A DNA stretch of 64,000 nucleotides, from positions 868,402 to 932,401 of the forward strand of contig NZ_SZWE01000001.1 of the NCBI RefSeq assembly GCF_009669325.1. Reading direction: 5' to 3'. A program made the translations under genes and the position numbers. Positions 53,205 through 62,186 of this stretch are shown here, one piece after another. Source of the stretch: Roseovarius bejariae (GTDB lineage Bacteria; Pseudomonadota; Alphaproteobacteria; Rhodobacterales; Rhodobacteraceae). A model generated the notes under the pieces. It made no database searches. It was not told where the DNA came from and was given only the letters and a program-made list of their open reading frames with translations. How positions within the stretch are numbered: the stretch's first letter is position 1; each line of letters starts with the position of its first letter.

Positions 53205-53516
53205 TTAAAACTGTGGGATGCGCATGGTTATGTCGGCCCCCCGGTTGCGTAGGGCGTCCGGGGTGGTGACGGGGTCGGGCCCGTCGCAAATAAGGGCCGC
53301 ACCGATCGGCGCGGCGTTTTGGCTATCGAAGGCGATGCTGTCGGGGTCGGCCCCCTCCGGCAAAAGCCAGAATTCCGGGCCAACACCGCTGGACGTATGC
53401 AAAACCTGACCGCCCTTTATCGCGCCGAGCTGCACCAGTTGCCCGGCCTTGGCCAAGCGGCCCAATCTGGCCGCTTGCGCCTCGGCGCTGACCCAGTTGA
53501 GGCCCGGCGCGCTCAT
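53205..53516 (-). CDS. Small hypothetical protein between TcB-TcC and TcA
   Basis: A 103-residue ORF. It starts in the stop of the TcB-TcC gene (ATGA, 53513-53516) and ends 33 bases before TcA, so it is translationally coupled within the toxin operon. No signal peptide or transmembrane segment is evident. It contains WVSAEAQAARLGRLAKAGQL and a FWLLPEGADPDSIAFD segment. No family was recognised. It could help assembly, folding or effector loading; immunity is less likely because Tc effectors act on other organisms. Confidence 0.65.
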   Translation of the reverse strand: MSAPGLNWVSAEAQAARLGRLAKAGQLVQLGAIKGGQVLHTSSGVGPEFWLLPEGADPDSIAFDSQNAAPIGAALICDGPDPVTTPDALRNRGADITMRIPQF

Positions 53517-56500
53517 GGTGCGCCTGCCGCGGCGGCGGGGTTTTCATCGTCGCCGGTCAAGTAGCGGTAGGCGCCATACGCCGCCCCGCCAAGCCCGGCC
53601 ATCCCGGCGGCGGTCCATCCCATCGCTTGGCGTGCCATCGCCACATTTTTATTTTTACCCAAGTAAAACACATACGTGGAATGGAGGGCGTTAAGCGGCA
53701 CCATAGGCAAGGCATGCAGGCGGCCCGTGGCCAGCCGTCCCGCAGCATAGGCCCCCATTTCGTCCAGCATACTTATGATTGCGAACACAGGTTGCCCTTT
53801 CGGGGTTTCCCACATGTATTTCTTTACTGGCCAAGCCACCAAATTGGTGAAGGCGTGAAAGCCCTCATGCACCGCAGCGTCCAATTTGTTGGGCAGGCGA
53901 GTGGCCTTGTTCACAATCGTGGTTTTCATATACGGCCAAAAACCGAGAAACTTTTGCGGCGTCGTAGCGCGAAAAGCCTCTGCCCCATCCGTCATTCCGT
54001 AAAGAAACCAGCGGCCCACAGCGCTGTCGACCATGGCCGCGCGCCATCCGCCTTTGCTCATGGCCCAATTGTAGAATTTGTATTGCAGACTATAATCACC
54101 GGCCACCCATTTGAAGAGATTGTCGGCATAGACGCTCATTTGTTTCGCGCCTTTGACTGAAAGCTGTTTGAGCCCTTTGACCGACAGGTTCTTGGCGGCT
54201 TTGCGGCCAAGCGTTGTGAGGGCTTTCACGCCCGCTTTGACCGCGACTTTCAGGCCGGTCTTGATGGCCGCCAAGCCACCAAGGGTCACCACCGTCAGGG
54301 CGATATCCACCACCGTCAACGCCACATAAAGCCCCTGCCCCCATGAGCCGAGGTTCAGGCTGCCCATGCCGCCGGGGATGCCGCCGGATTCGCCACCTTT
54401 CTTGTCGCCGCCAAACTCTAGGTTCCAGTAGCCCGCGTATTTGACCACCTTGTCCATGACGGTGGCCGGCTTTTGACCGCCGCCGCTTTCGTCGCCGTTT
54501 TGGCCGGGCGTCTTGTTCTTGTTGGCGTCACCGCTGGCGCCTCCTTTGCCGTTTGTGCCGCCGGTTTGCGGGCCGGCGTTGCCGCTTCCGGTGCTGCGCT
54601 CGCCGCCCGTGCCTTTGCCTTCGCCGGTGGCCTCGCCGTCGGGGTGCCCATTGAGCGACCCCTTGATGCTACCGCCGGCCATGCCCCCTTCTTGACCGCC
54701 CTTTTGGCCGCCGGGGGTTTTGCTGGTGCCGCCCTTTTCGCCATCGGGCAGGGCGCCATTGGCCTCGGGGTCGGTGCCGGTGCCGTTGCCCTTGCCGCCT
54801 TTCTTGCCCTCGGCACTACCGCCCGGTTTATGCGCATCGCCCAACCCGCTGCCGCTGGCGCCGGGGCGCGTGTGTTCGCCGCCCTTGCCGCTACCGGTTT
54901 TTTTGGGGTCGCCTTCGCCCGCACCATGGCCCGTGCCCTTGTCGCCCAACCCATGAGCGTTTGCCTCGTTTGAGGTGCCGCCGCCACCGTCGCCATCGCT
55001 TTTGGACAAGGGATTGCTTCCGGTGCCATCGTCATCGCCTTGATCACTGCCGTTCTTGGCCTTGCCCTCGCCATCCTTGCCGGTGGTGTCGTCCCCGGTG
55101 CCATCGTCGGCACCTTGGGAGAGGTCGGCGCCGTCTTTCTTGCCGTCCTTGGCCTCTGTGCTGTCATCGCCTTCACCGCCGCCACCAGAGGTGTCTCCGC
55201 CGGTCTCGGTGCTGTCGGAGGTGTCCTCGGGGTCGGTGTCGTCCTTGGGGTCGCCCGTGCCATCGCCGGTGCCGGTGCCATCCTTGGACCCACCCGGAGT
55301 GGTGACCACCTGCACGTCTTCGCCAGCGGCCAGTTTGCTTTCAGCAAGCGCCGCCATCTCGGCCTTGCTGCCCATGTGCACGGTGCCCTGCGTGTCGATG
55401 AAATAGGCGAAATTCTTGGCATCATAGAGCGCCTTGAGTTCCTTGAAGCGCTCGGGGTTGGAGGTTTTCAGACCGACGATCGCGTTGATCACCGCGTCGG
55501 GCGTTTCGGCCACTTCGACCGGGATACGTTTGCCCCGTTCGCCGCTGCCCGTTGTTTGCAGGCCGGTCGGGTCAAGATAGGTGATCGGGTTGCATTGCGC
55601 GTAGATATAAAGGTTCGGGCCATCCTCATCGCCCGCCGGGTCGGGAGATATCCACCGACAGAGCCAACTTGCATAGTAGCGCTGCCCGATATGGTGCAGC
55701 CCGGTGGCATCGTCGCGTTCGCGCCCGATGAAGCCGAAGCGCTTGAGCGCCACCTCGCGGGCATTGTCGCCCGCGGCAAAGGCGCGTTGGCCGAAGGGCA
55801 GGTATTCTTCGTAGGAGATGATATTGCCCGTCTCATCCAGCCGCAGCGAGGCCGAGCACAGATGATCGCCCAGCGTATAACGCAGGCGGTGCGCGGTCAC
55901 GTCGTTGGTTTCCCGCGCGCTGCTGTCGAGGGTCCAGCGGTAAAGCTCGGCCATATCGGACAGCCCGTCGGACAGCGTGGTCGTGAACCGTTCGAGGATC
56001 ATCTGATCGTCGCGGAAGATGCGGCGGCGTTGTGCGCCGGGCAGATAGGTCACCTCGGTCCGCTCGACGATGCCACCGGCCAGCATGCGGCGGGTGATCC
56101 GGCGCAGGCGGTTGCCGTCGCCGTCATAAAGATAAACCTCGTCATCATCCGGCAGGCCTTGATCGGAACGGTCGATCACCACCGCGCGGGCCAGCCGGTG
56201 ATCGTGCCGCCATTCCAGCCGTGCGATGTGGTCCATGCGCTGTAGCTCACCCGCGGCGGCGAAATCGGCCTGCGGGTTGGGATAGGGCAGGCCATCGGCC
56301 CCCAAGGCGGGGCGCGATCGGTTGCTGGCCGCGTCGATCCAGAAATCCTGTGTGAAATTGCTTAGGGTGCCGGTGTGGCGCAGGCGTTCAAGGTTGCCCG
56401 ACAGGTCATAATCGTAGCTTTGGGTAAAGCGTTCGGTGGCCGAGCCATCCGACAGTGCGAAACCGGCCTGTGGGGTTGGCCCGGCAGTGAGGGCGTTATG

Positions 56501-59500
56501 CGCCCGCCCTTCGCAGCGGGTCAGCCGGTAGAAGGGATCATAGGTATAAAAGCGCGCGGCGCTGACGGCGGGGGCGGTGCGGAAAAAAGCCGAAGCCCCG
56601 CCGCCCGCCGGATCATGGGCCAGATCCTGACAGGCGGTGATATTGCCCACCGGGTCATAGGTATAGTTGAGGTCCTGGATCAGCCGCACGCGCGCCCCGG
56701 CGGCGGGGCGGCGGGCCTCGATCCGGCGGACCAGACGGGTGTCGGGGTCATAGCTGCGGGTCAGTTCGACGCCATTGCCCAGACGGGCGAATGCGCGCTG
56801 GCCCTCCACGTTGTAGCGCGCATCTCCAATGATCTGGGTTTCGGCCACCTGCCCGTCCAGCGTGGCCACCGACAAGGCGGCAAGGTGGCCGCCATCGGTA
56901 TAGGCGGCGCGCAGGCGCGTGCCATCGGGGCGCTCTTCGCTCAAGGGACGGCCAAAGGCATCGTGGTGCATACGGGTGGTGAAAACATCCGCCTCCAGCG
57001 CCACGGCCCCCGTCCAATCGGGCGCGGCCTCGGCATCGGCCAGCAGTTGCATCGAGCTGCGGGTGGGTTGCCCGGTGGGCAGGGCATCCAGCAGGCGGTG
57101 TTCGCCCGCATCATCGCGCGTGACTACGGCCATCCCCAGAAGATTGCGCGACAGCGTATCGGCATCGGTGGGGTCATCGGCATAGGTCACCGTCTCAACC
57201 CGGCGCAGGCCAGCGCCGGTATCGACATCCACGGCGACGACCCGGTCGGTGGCGTCAAACCGCGTGTGCCGGATCGTGCCATTGGCCAGCGTCAATTCCA
57301 CGGCATTGTCGCGATCATCGAACAGGGCGCGGGTCCGGCCGGCATCGGCCAGCCATTCGGTGATCTTGCGCCCCTGCATGTCGTAAACATGGCGCGAGGT
57401 CTCGACCCCGCGCGCATCAATCACGCGCGTGATGTCGCCGTAGTGGTCATAAAGACTGCGCATTTCGCGCAGGCCTGCGGCCCCGCCGTCTTCGCGCAGG
57501 CGCACCTGTGCGCCCGTGGCATCAAAGATACGTTCCACCGGGGTGCCTGCATGGGGCAAGCTGCCATCAAGCGCGCGGCGTTCGGGGTGATCGGCGGGCA
57601 GGATGTCCCGCGACAACCGCCACGCGGATTGATCGACCGTATCGTTGGCATCGAAATGCCGCTCTCCCCATGCGCCATAGTCCGAGCGTTCCATGGCCCC
57701 GCCGGGCAGAAGCCGCCGCACCACCCGTCCGAAGGCATCGAAATACTGTTCGGTCGGCTGCCCGAATTGTTGCAGCACCTCGTCGGCCTCGTAATCGGGG
57801 CGGTCCGAGAAATAGGGCTCATAGGCGCGGATCGGTTCGCCCTTCTGGTTGCGCTGAACCCAGCCATTGGTGGTCCAGCGTTGGGTGGCGTCTTGCAGAT
57901 CGGGCGTGCCATCGGCGGCCAGCACCACGTCGCCTTGGGCGTCGCGGTGAATGGCCGGGCCACCCTCGACCCGTTGTTTGCCGCTCAGCACCTCACCATA
58001 GCCGTCGTGATACAAAACTTCGGCGCGCAGATGGCCCATGGCCTGCGCACCGCCCTGCCCGTCATGCCGAAGGTCACCCGCCAGAATGGACAGTTGCACC
58101 GGCGGGCTGCCATCCCGCTCGAAGGCCTCAAGATCGTAGATCATGAGCTGTGAGGCCGCCCCAAGCGCCGCCGCCGGATCGGCCAATGCGGTTGCCAGAT
58201 CGGGAACAGGCCCAGCCTGCGGCGGATCAAAGCCCCAAGGCTGCTGGGTGCCGGTGTCATCCACCACGCTGCCGCCATGCGCGGCGCGCAGCGGGATGCC
58301 CAGCGGGTCGAACACGGTTTCGCTCCAAGCGCCGGTCGGGCTTTCGCTGCGGCGGGGGGTCAGCGCGTGGTAGTCGATCACGCTGGTCGCCACCGCGCCA
58401 AAGGGGTCGGTCATCGACACGGCGAACAGATGCGCCGCGTCAAACCCGTTTGTCGTGCGCCGCCCATCGGGAAGGATATGCCCCGTGGCGCGGAAAAAGC
58501 CAGCGGCCTCAAGATAGGTCAGAGTCGGGGTCGCGCGCCACCAATGCCCATCGCGTTGCCAATGGCCCAGATCGGTCAGGCGCGGGCCGATGGTGGCCCC
58601 GTAGTGAGTGGTGGCGAAAAGGTCAGAGAACACGGCGCTTTCGGCATGGTGCAGGCGCGGCGGTTGCGCGATGTCTTGCGGGCGGTCGAAATCGGCAGGC
58701 TGGCCCGCCGCGTCATAGTGGATTTGCCGGCTCCAATGGCTACGCAGGGCGCGATTGGGCACCGGCGGGGCGGCGAAGCCAAGCGGGTCGGCCAGCGCCG
58801 TATCGACAAGCGTCGCCATCTCGTCAAACCGGAACCAGCCGCGCGCCGGGGCGGCAAGACCGGGCAAAACAAACTCCTCTTGCTCGCGCAGAAGGTTGAG
58901 CGACAGCAGGTCGTCGTCGTCTGCGTGGTGCAGGGTTTTGCGCGTGATCTCGCAGGTCAGGGTGGATTGCCCTGTATCTTCGACCGGCTGTCCGGCGCGG
59001 CGCGGGTAACTAAGCGTTGCGGCCAGAGTATCGGCCCCGTGGTCATCGCGATGCAGGATGAAGGCATGCGATTCACGCGGATCATCAGCGACGCCGTGAT
59101 AAAGTGCGGCGCTGCTTTCGCGGTCAAAACAGGCCAGTACCGCGCGATCCTGTGGCCGCCTGCGATTGCGCAGGGCGGCCGCGGCGGCGGGGGGCTGCTC
59201 CATGCGCACCGCAAAGCCCGATTGGTTGACCGACATCGGCACCGGGGCCGGGCCATCGGCCCCGATGGCATAGGTTTCTTCGCGCAAGACACGCCCGCGC
59301 AGGCATTTGCGCGCGTCTTGCAGGGTTTCCATATCAGGCACCGGCGCGCCGGGCGGGCGTTCGAAGTGGAAGGCCGGAACCTTGATTTCCTGCGGATCAC
59401 CCTGCCAATAGCGCGCCTGCGCCGGATCGCCCTGCCCGTGGTCATAGAAGGCACGGGTCATCAGCGGTTCACTGACCGGCAGGTCCTCGCCCTCGGTTTG

Positions 59501-61825
59501 CAGGAAATCGGCGGTGACGATCTCGACCTCGCCAAAGCCCGCGAAACTGCGGCTGCGCCCGTCATAGGCCCCATTGCGATAGCGCAGTTGCGTCTCGTAT
59601 AGGGTGCCGGTGATCAGGTCTTCGCTGATCACCCGGTCGACCGTGACCAGATGGCTGGGCAGGCTGGTATCCCATGCCCGGTCGCTGCCTTTATCGCGCA
59701 GGTAATGCTGCGCCGAATGGCCATATTCCAGACGGTCGCAGCGGCCCATGCCATTGCGCACTTCGCGCATCAAACCGGGCGGCACCGCACCGGACAAAGG
59801 CAGGCTTTGCCATGTGGCGATGCGACCGGGGCGCACTTCGGTCCAGACCAGCGACAGGCGCCCGTCGGCCATGATATCGGCCACCTCGACGGTGCTTTGG
59901 GTGTCGATCATCGGCAGGCCCGACAGGATGCGCGGCGCGCTCCAGCCATTGCCGGCCTCGTTGGTCCAGATGCGCACCTCCCCCTCGCCCAGAAGGATCA
60001 GGTCCGCCGTGCCCGAGCCATCCAGATCGGCCAGCAGGATACGATCCAGCGCAAAGCCGCCCGCGGTCTCCAGCACAGGCGCGTTTTCCATCACCACCGG
60101 CGCGCCGAAACGACCACCGCCCAGACCGGGCCAATAGGCCATCATGCCGCTGCGCACCAAGACCTGATCTTGCAGGCCATCGCCGGTCATATCGGCGAAA
60201 AGGTAATCATTGGCGGGGTCGCTGCTGAGCGGGGGGGCGCCGGTGGGGCCTTGGGCGGCCTCCTCGGGCAAGCGCGTGCGCTGTGCCTGCGGGGCGTAAC
60301 CGGCGCGGCCGCGCGCCTCGTAATACCGCAGGCCCTCACCATCGCGCACCACCAGATCGGCGCGGCCATCGCCCGTCATGTCAAGGCGCTGCACCCCGGC
60401 AAGGCTGCCAAGGGCGGGCATTTCATCGAAGGGGTGAAAGGCGCTCCATTCCCCCGTGGTGCGGTCGAATGTGTAATGCCCCGCCCCCTGCCCCGCATAG
60501 GCGACCGCATCCATGTTGCCATCGCCATCGAAATCGCCAAGCGAGATGGCCGCAAGGCTATGGGCCGGGCGGCTTTGCACACAGACGGGCGGCGCGAACC
60601 GCCCGCCGCCAAGGTTACGTTGAAAGAACCACCCGGCGGGGTCGTCTTGCAACAGGCCCGGCAAGCCTTCGCCGTAAAGATCGGCCAGAAGCGTCTTGGC
60701 ATTCGACACGCCACCGGGGGCGGTGGCCTGCAAGGGGGCGGACACGGCGGCGAAGGTATCGGCGATCGACGGTTGGGTGTAGTCGAACCGAAGCGGCGGC
60801 ATGGCGCGGCTGGCCCCCTCGCGCCAGCCTGTCTTGGTCACCCCGGTCAACAAGGTGCCGCTGGTGCGGCGGTCATAATCGAAGGCGATGCTGCGGGTCA
60901 GAACGGGCTGTGGCCCCAACGCATCGAATTGGTGAAACAGCAAGGCGCGCTGACACAGGCGCCATGTCCGCAGGTCGAACCCCGCAGTGCAGGTTGAAAA
61001 GGGATCGGGCCGCACGGGCCACGCGCGGTCAGGCGCGGGGCCGGGCGCATCCGGGTCGTGATCGCCATAGTCAAAGACCAGTTGGAAGGCCCATCCGCTG
61101 GTCGCCGGATCGAAGGCGTCGACATCCTGCGCCGGGGTCGTATTCACCCAATGAACGGATTTGAGATAGCGTTGCGCCAGTGCGCCGCGCCGCGCGCGGT
61201 CGGCCAAACGGTCCCCTGCCCCGCCGCGCAGGTCCTCGGGCTGGTATTGATACCAGATGGCATCGCCCCGCGCGTTGACCGTCAGTTCCGGCAACCATTG
61301 ATAGATGCGCCGTGGCTGCGCCGGGTCGGCAATGCAGGAACCTGCATCGGGGTCGCGTCCATAGATTGTGACGGCATTGGTGGTGTCGCGGCTGCGCCAG
61401 TGGACCGCGCCGGTGGCGATCTCAACCCAGCGTTCAAACCGGATACGGCTGCTGTTTTCCTGCGCGATGAAGGTCTCCACCCGGAATCCGGCCTCGCTGC
61501 GCACCATGGCCCGGCCCGCCGCGTCATGCTTGGGTACAAGCGAGCCACCCAGAGTGGCGGTATAGCCATCGCTCTGATCGTAGCGTGGCAGGCTATCGCT
61601 GGTGTCGATGGTGATGACCGGCAGGCCCATCAAGACCCAACCGCGCCCGAAGGCCCCCTGCATCCGCGAGGAGGCATAGGTCAACCCGAGAGTCGGTTGC
61701 AGGCCATTGCGGCCCTCGGGCAGGTCGAAATCAAGACTGACCTGTGCCGACCCGGTAAAGCGATCTGCCGAGACTTGGTAAGACAATGCCAAGTCCGATG
61801 GTGAAAAATTCGATGACCCAGACAT
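53513..61825 (-). CDS. Tc toxin TcB-TcC fusion with C-terminal metallopeptidase-like effector
   Basis: A 2,770-residue protein, ATG 61825 after AAAGGA. An SpvB/TcdB domain opens it (FSPSDLALSYQVSADRFTGS), then VCBS/FG-GAP repeats with DxDGDG or TGDG loops (residues ~430-660), TcdB middle domains, RHS/YD repeats (~1440-2090) and the RHS core end (DPAGDEDGPNLYIYAQCNP, YLDPTGL). RHS/TcC proteins use this end for autocleavage and release of the C-terminal effector. A ~290-residue Gly/Asp/Lys-rich linker (~2172-2465) leads to a hydrophobic stretch and a domain with VHEGFHAF (zinc HExxH, ~2652-2656) and DEMGAYAAG (~2688). Fusion of TcB and TcC in one chain occurs in some Tc families. The effector call is by motif only. 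Confidence 0.88.
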   Translation of the reverse strand: MSGSSNFSPSDLALSYQVSADRFTGSAQVSLDFDLPEGRNGLQPTLGLTYASSRMQGAFGRGWVLMGLPVITIDTSDSLPRYDQSDGYTATLGGSLVPKHDAAGRAMVRSEAGFRVETFIAQENSSRIRFERWVEIATGAVHWRSRDTTNAVTIYGRDPDAGSCIADPAQPRRIYQWLPELTVNARGDAIWYQYQPEDLRGGAGDRLADRARRGALAQRYLKSVHWVNTTPAQDVDAFDPATSGWAFQLVFDYGDHDPDAPGPAPDRAWPVRPDPFSTCTAGFDLRTWRLCQRALLFHQFDALGPQPVLTRSIAFDYDRRTSGTLLTGVTKTGWREGASRAMPPLRFDYTQPSIADTFAAVSAPLQATAPGGVSNAKTLLADLYGEGLPGLLQDDPAGWFFQRNLGGGRFAPPVCVQSRPAHSLAAISLGDFDGDGNMDAVAYAGQGAGHYTFDRTTGEWSAFHPFDEMPALGSLAGVQRLDMTGDGRADLVVRDGEGLRYYEARGRAGYAPQAQRTRLPEEAAQGPTGAPPLSSDPANDYLFADMTGDGLQDQVLVRSGMMAYWPGLGGGRFGAPVVMENAPVLETAGGFALDRILLADLDGSGTADLILLGEGEVRIWTNEAGNGWSAPRILSGLPMIDTQSTVEVADIMADGRLSLVWTEVRPGRIATWQSLPLSGAVPPGLMREVRNGMGRCDRLEYGHSAQHYLRDKGSDRAWDTSLPSHLVTVDRVISEDLITGTLYETQLRYRNGAYDGRSRSFAGFGEVEIVTADFLQTEGEDLPVSEPLMTRAFYDHGQGDPAQARYWQGDPQEIKVPAFHFERPPGAPVPDMETLQDARKCLRGRVLREETYAIGADGPAPVPMSVNQSGFAVRMEQPPAAAAALRNRRRPQDRAVLACFDRESSAALYHGVADDPRESHAFILHRDDHGADTLAATLSYPRRAGQPVEDTGQSTLTCEITRKTLHHADDDDLLSLNLLREQEEFVLPGLAAPARGWFRFDEMATLVDTALADPLGFAAPPVPNRALRSHWSRQIHYDAAGQPADFDRPQDIAQPPRLHHAESAVFSDLFATTHYGATIGPRLTDLGHWQRDGHWWRATPTLTYLEAAGFFRATGHILPDGRRTTNGFDAAHLFAVSMTDPFGAVATSVIDYHALTPRRSESPTGAWSETVFDPLGIPLRAAHGGSVVDDTGTQQPWGFDPPQAGPVPDLATALADPAAALGAASQLMIYDLEAFERDGSPPVQLSILAGDLRHDGQGGAQAMGHLRAEVLYHDGYGEVLSGKQRVEGGPAIHRDAQGDVVLAADGTPDLQDATQRWTTNGWVQRNQKGEPIRAYEPYFSDRPDYEADEVLQQFGQPTEQYFDAFGRVVRRLLPGGAMERSDYGAWGERHFDANDTVDQSAWRLSRDILPADHPERRALDGSLPHAGTPVERIFDATGAQVRLREDGGAAGLREMRSLYDHYGDITRVIDARGVETSRHVYDMQGRKITEWLADAGRTRALFDDRDNAVELTLANGTIRHTRFDATDRVVAVDVDTGAGLRRVETVTYADDPTDADTLSRNLLGMAVVTRDDAGEHRLLDALPTGQPTRSSMQLLADAEAAPDWTGAVALEADVFTTRMHHDAFGRPLSEERPDGTRLRAAYTDGGHLAALSVATLDGQVAETQIIGDARYNVEGQRAFARLGNGVELTRSYDPDTRLVRRIEARRPAAGARVRLIQDLNYTYDPVGNITACQDLAHDPAGGGASAFFRTAPAVSAARFYTYDPFYRLTRCEGRAHNALTAGPTPQAGFALSDGSATERFTQSYDYDLSGNLERLRHTGTLSNFTQDFWIDAASNRSRPALGADGLPYPNPQADFAAAGELQRMDHIARLEWRHDHRLARAVVIDRSDQGLPDDDEVYLYDGDGNRLRRITRRMLAGGIVERTEVTYLPGAQRRRIFRDDQMILERFTTTLSDGLSDMAELYRWTLDSSARETNDVTAHRLRYTLGDHLCSASLRLDETGNIISYEEYLPFGQRAFAAGDNAREVALKRFGFIGRERDDATGLHHIGQRYYASWLCRWISPDPAGDEDGPNLYIYAQCNPITYLDPTGLQTTGSGERGKRIPVEVAETPDAVINAIVGLKTSNPERFKELKALYDAKNFAYFIDTQGTVHMGSKAEMAALAESKLAAGEDVQVVTTPGGSKDGTGTGDGTGDPKDDTDPEDTSDSTETGGDTSGGGGEGDDSTEAKDGKKDGADLSQGADDGTGDDTTGKDGEGKAKNGSDQGDDDGTGSNPLSKSDGDGGGGTSNEANAHGLGDKGTGHGAGEGDPKKTGSGKGGEHTRPGASGSGLGDAHKPGGSAEGKKGGKGNGTGTDPEANGALPDGEKGGTSKTPGGQKGGQEGGMAGGSIKGSLNGHPDGEATGEGKGTGGERSTGSGNAGPQTGGTNGKGGASGDANKNKTPGQNGDESGGGQKPATVMDKVVKYAGYWNLEFGGDKKGGESGGIPGGMGSLNLGSWGQGLYVALTVVDIALTVVTLGGLAAIKTGLKVAVKAGVKALTTLGRKAAKNLSVKGLKQLSVKGAKQMSVYADNLFKWVAGDYSLQYKFYNWAMSKGGWRAAMVDSAVGRWFLYGMTDGAEAFRATTPQKFLGFWPYMKTTIVNKATRLPNKLDAAVHEGFHAFTNLVAWPVKKYMWETPKGQPVFAIISMLDEMGAYAAGRLATGRLHALPMVPLNALHSTYVFYLGKNKNVAMARQAMGWTAAGMAGLGGAAYGAYRYLTGDDENPAAAAGAP

Positions 61826-62136
61826 CGCGATCCTTTGAAAACACGACGAAAGAAGAAACCCGTGAAAAACAAAATATCCAAGAAAGGCCCAAGCAAGCCT
61901 CAACTCAGGGTAGTGTTGATTCTCGCAATCCGTCAATTTTTTTTCGCCGGGATCGGCCAAAAGGCGCGCAGGAGCCTACGTGACTTCGCAGCCCATACGC
62001 GGCCAGCCAGGCCACTTGCAGCAACCGGTGGAGCGAAAAAATTGCGTATTATTCAGAACTTGCCCCTGCACGGACCAAAGACAAGTTGGCGTTACACAGC
62101 AGGCATAGACCGCGGGCGCTCGCGGTTTTGAAATGC
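61826..62136. other. Promoter region of the toxin operon
   Basis: About 310 bp between the rpoC terminator and the TcB-TcC start, A+T-rich near the gene (61826-61945) compared with its surroundings. On the minus strand TTGACG (61936-61931) and CTACCC (61913-61908) are 17 bp apart, only a weak sigma-70 match. No CGTACG array or Pho box was seen. A small ACCGCG/CGCGGT hairpin lies at 62109-62126. The position suggests insertion of the toxin locus directly downstream of rpoC. Confidence 0.5.
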
Positions 62137-62164
62137 AAAAGGCCCCGCGCTCTGCGGGGCCTTT
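62137..62164 (-). terminator. Rho-independent terminator of rpoC
   Basis: A perfect 11-bp stem AAAGGCCCCGC / GCGGGGCCTTT with a 5-base loop. On the minus strand the 3' arm runs into a T run (62140-62137). It lies 23 bp after the rpoC stop and separates the RNA polymerase operon from the toxin locus. Confidence 0.9.
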
Positions 62165-62186
62165 CAAGGTGTTGGTGTCGCCGGGT

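Noticed and set aside
54430..55310. Separate repeat element or collagen-like gene in the Gly-rich stretch
   Set aside because: It is in frame within the TcB-TcC gene, without regular Gly-X-Y periodicity, and is best read as a linker.
56375..58153. A 592-codon plus-strand open frame
   Set aside because: It is antisense to the RHS repeat part of the TcB-TcC gene and has no recognisable features.
61908..61936. Strong sigma-70 promoter for the toxin operon
   Set aside because: TTGACG is good, but the -10 position reads CTACCC, too weak to call a promoter with confidence.
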